Source: Candidatus Termititenax aidoneus
Lineage (GTDB): Bacteria > Margulisbacteria > Termititenacia > Termititenacales > Termititenacaceae
DNA length: 64,000 bases
Assembly: GCA_003864455.1 (NCBI GenBank)
Contig: BGZN01000002.1
Coordinates: 1-64,000, forward strand
Reading direction: 5' to 3'
In this document: piece after piece, positions 63,716-64,000 of the stretch
Layout of the letters: each line of letters begins with the position of its first letter
Position numbering within the stretch: the stretch's first letter is position 1
The notes under the pieces: generated by a model
Databases searched by the model: none
What the model was told of the DNA's origin: nothing
What the model saw: only the letters and a program-made list of their open reading frames with translations
Made by a program: the position numbers and the translations under genes

Positions 63716-64000
63716 ATTTTACTAATGAACAACTGGAACGTTACAGCCGACATATCATTTTGAAAAATGTCGGCATTGAAGGGCAGGAAAAAATTTGCTC
63801 CGGCAAAGTGCTGATTATCGGCCTGGGCGGTTTGGGTGCGCCGGCGGCTCTCTATCTAGCGGCGGCCGGTGTGGGGACTATCGGCCTGGTTGACGGCGAC
63901 GCGGTCGACCGCACCAATCTGCAAAGACAGGTCATTCATTTCACACCGGACATTGGCAAACCCAAAGTTGTCTCCGCGCAGGAAAAAATTGCCCAGATGA
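63712..64000 (+). CDS. ThiF/MoeB/HesA-family adenylyltransferase (truncated by window end)
   Basis: MNFTNEQLERYSRHIILKNVGIEGQEKICSGKVLIIGLGGLGAPAALYLAAAGVGTIGLVDGDAVDRTNLQRQVIH. Confidence 0.93.
   Translation, partial: MNFTNEQLERYSRHIILKNVGIEGQEKICSGKVLIIGLGGLGAPAALYLAAAGVGTIGLVDGDAVDRTNLQRQVIHFTPDIGKPKVVSAQEKIAQM

Overview
64-kb window from a bacterial chromosome, read from the sequence and the supplied ORF track only (no searches run). The envelope looks Gram-negative: a porin-like protein, a PorV/UPF0164-like barrel and NagZ. Lineage cannot be assigned. Left third: a split glutamate synthase (FMN-domain gene tail, then a GXGXG/GltD/ferredoxin fusion) with a PIN toxin-antitoxin pair between its genes; further TA modules (ParE/Phd, MNT-HEPN, a second PIN pair, a deleted AbiEii-like gene); two paralogous stalk-repeat proteins, one ending in a C-type-lectin/FGE-like domain with the codon signature of a diversity-generating retroelement (DGR) target; a shikimate cluster (aroQ/aroB/aroK), eno, a metal P-type ATPase with an ArsR regulator, and a pair of DUF262 (GmrSD-like) genes. 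Middle: a sulfur-linked locus (YezD-like, porin, sulfonate-type ABC transporter, MFS) with an embedded 2-hydroxyacyl-CoA dehydratase-type activase and two dehydratase-like subunits. This is my best candidate for an undescribed metabolic system. Right half: a giant Ig/FlgD-like surface protein with a type-IX-like C-terminus, then an ~18-kb Rhs/YD-repeat toxin locus. It has one secreted full-length Rhs gene followed by a series of 5'-truncated Rhs modules, each with a different C-terminal domain (M91, NlpC/CHAP-like, M23, lipase-like) and a membrane or lipoprotein candidate immunity gene. The window ends in a sulfur-carrier (ThiS / OAH sulfhydrylase / ThiF) operon. Cross-cutting signals: short palindromic elements with complementary variable flanks inserted in-frame in ORFs (one related copy apparently expanded into a minisatellite in the glutamate synthase fusion); a shared promoter/operator module upstream of the two sulfur operons; and recurrent +1 homopolymer frameshifts confined to surface/toxin genes.
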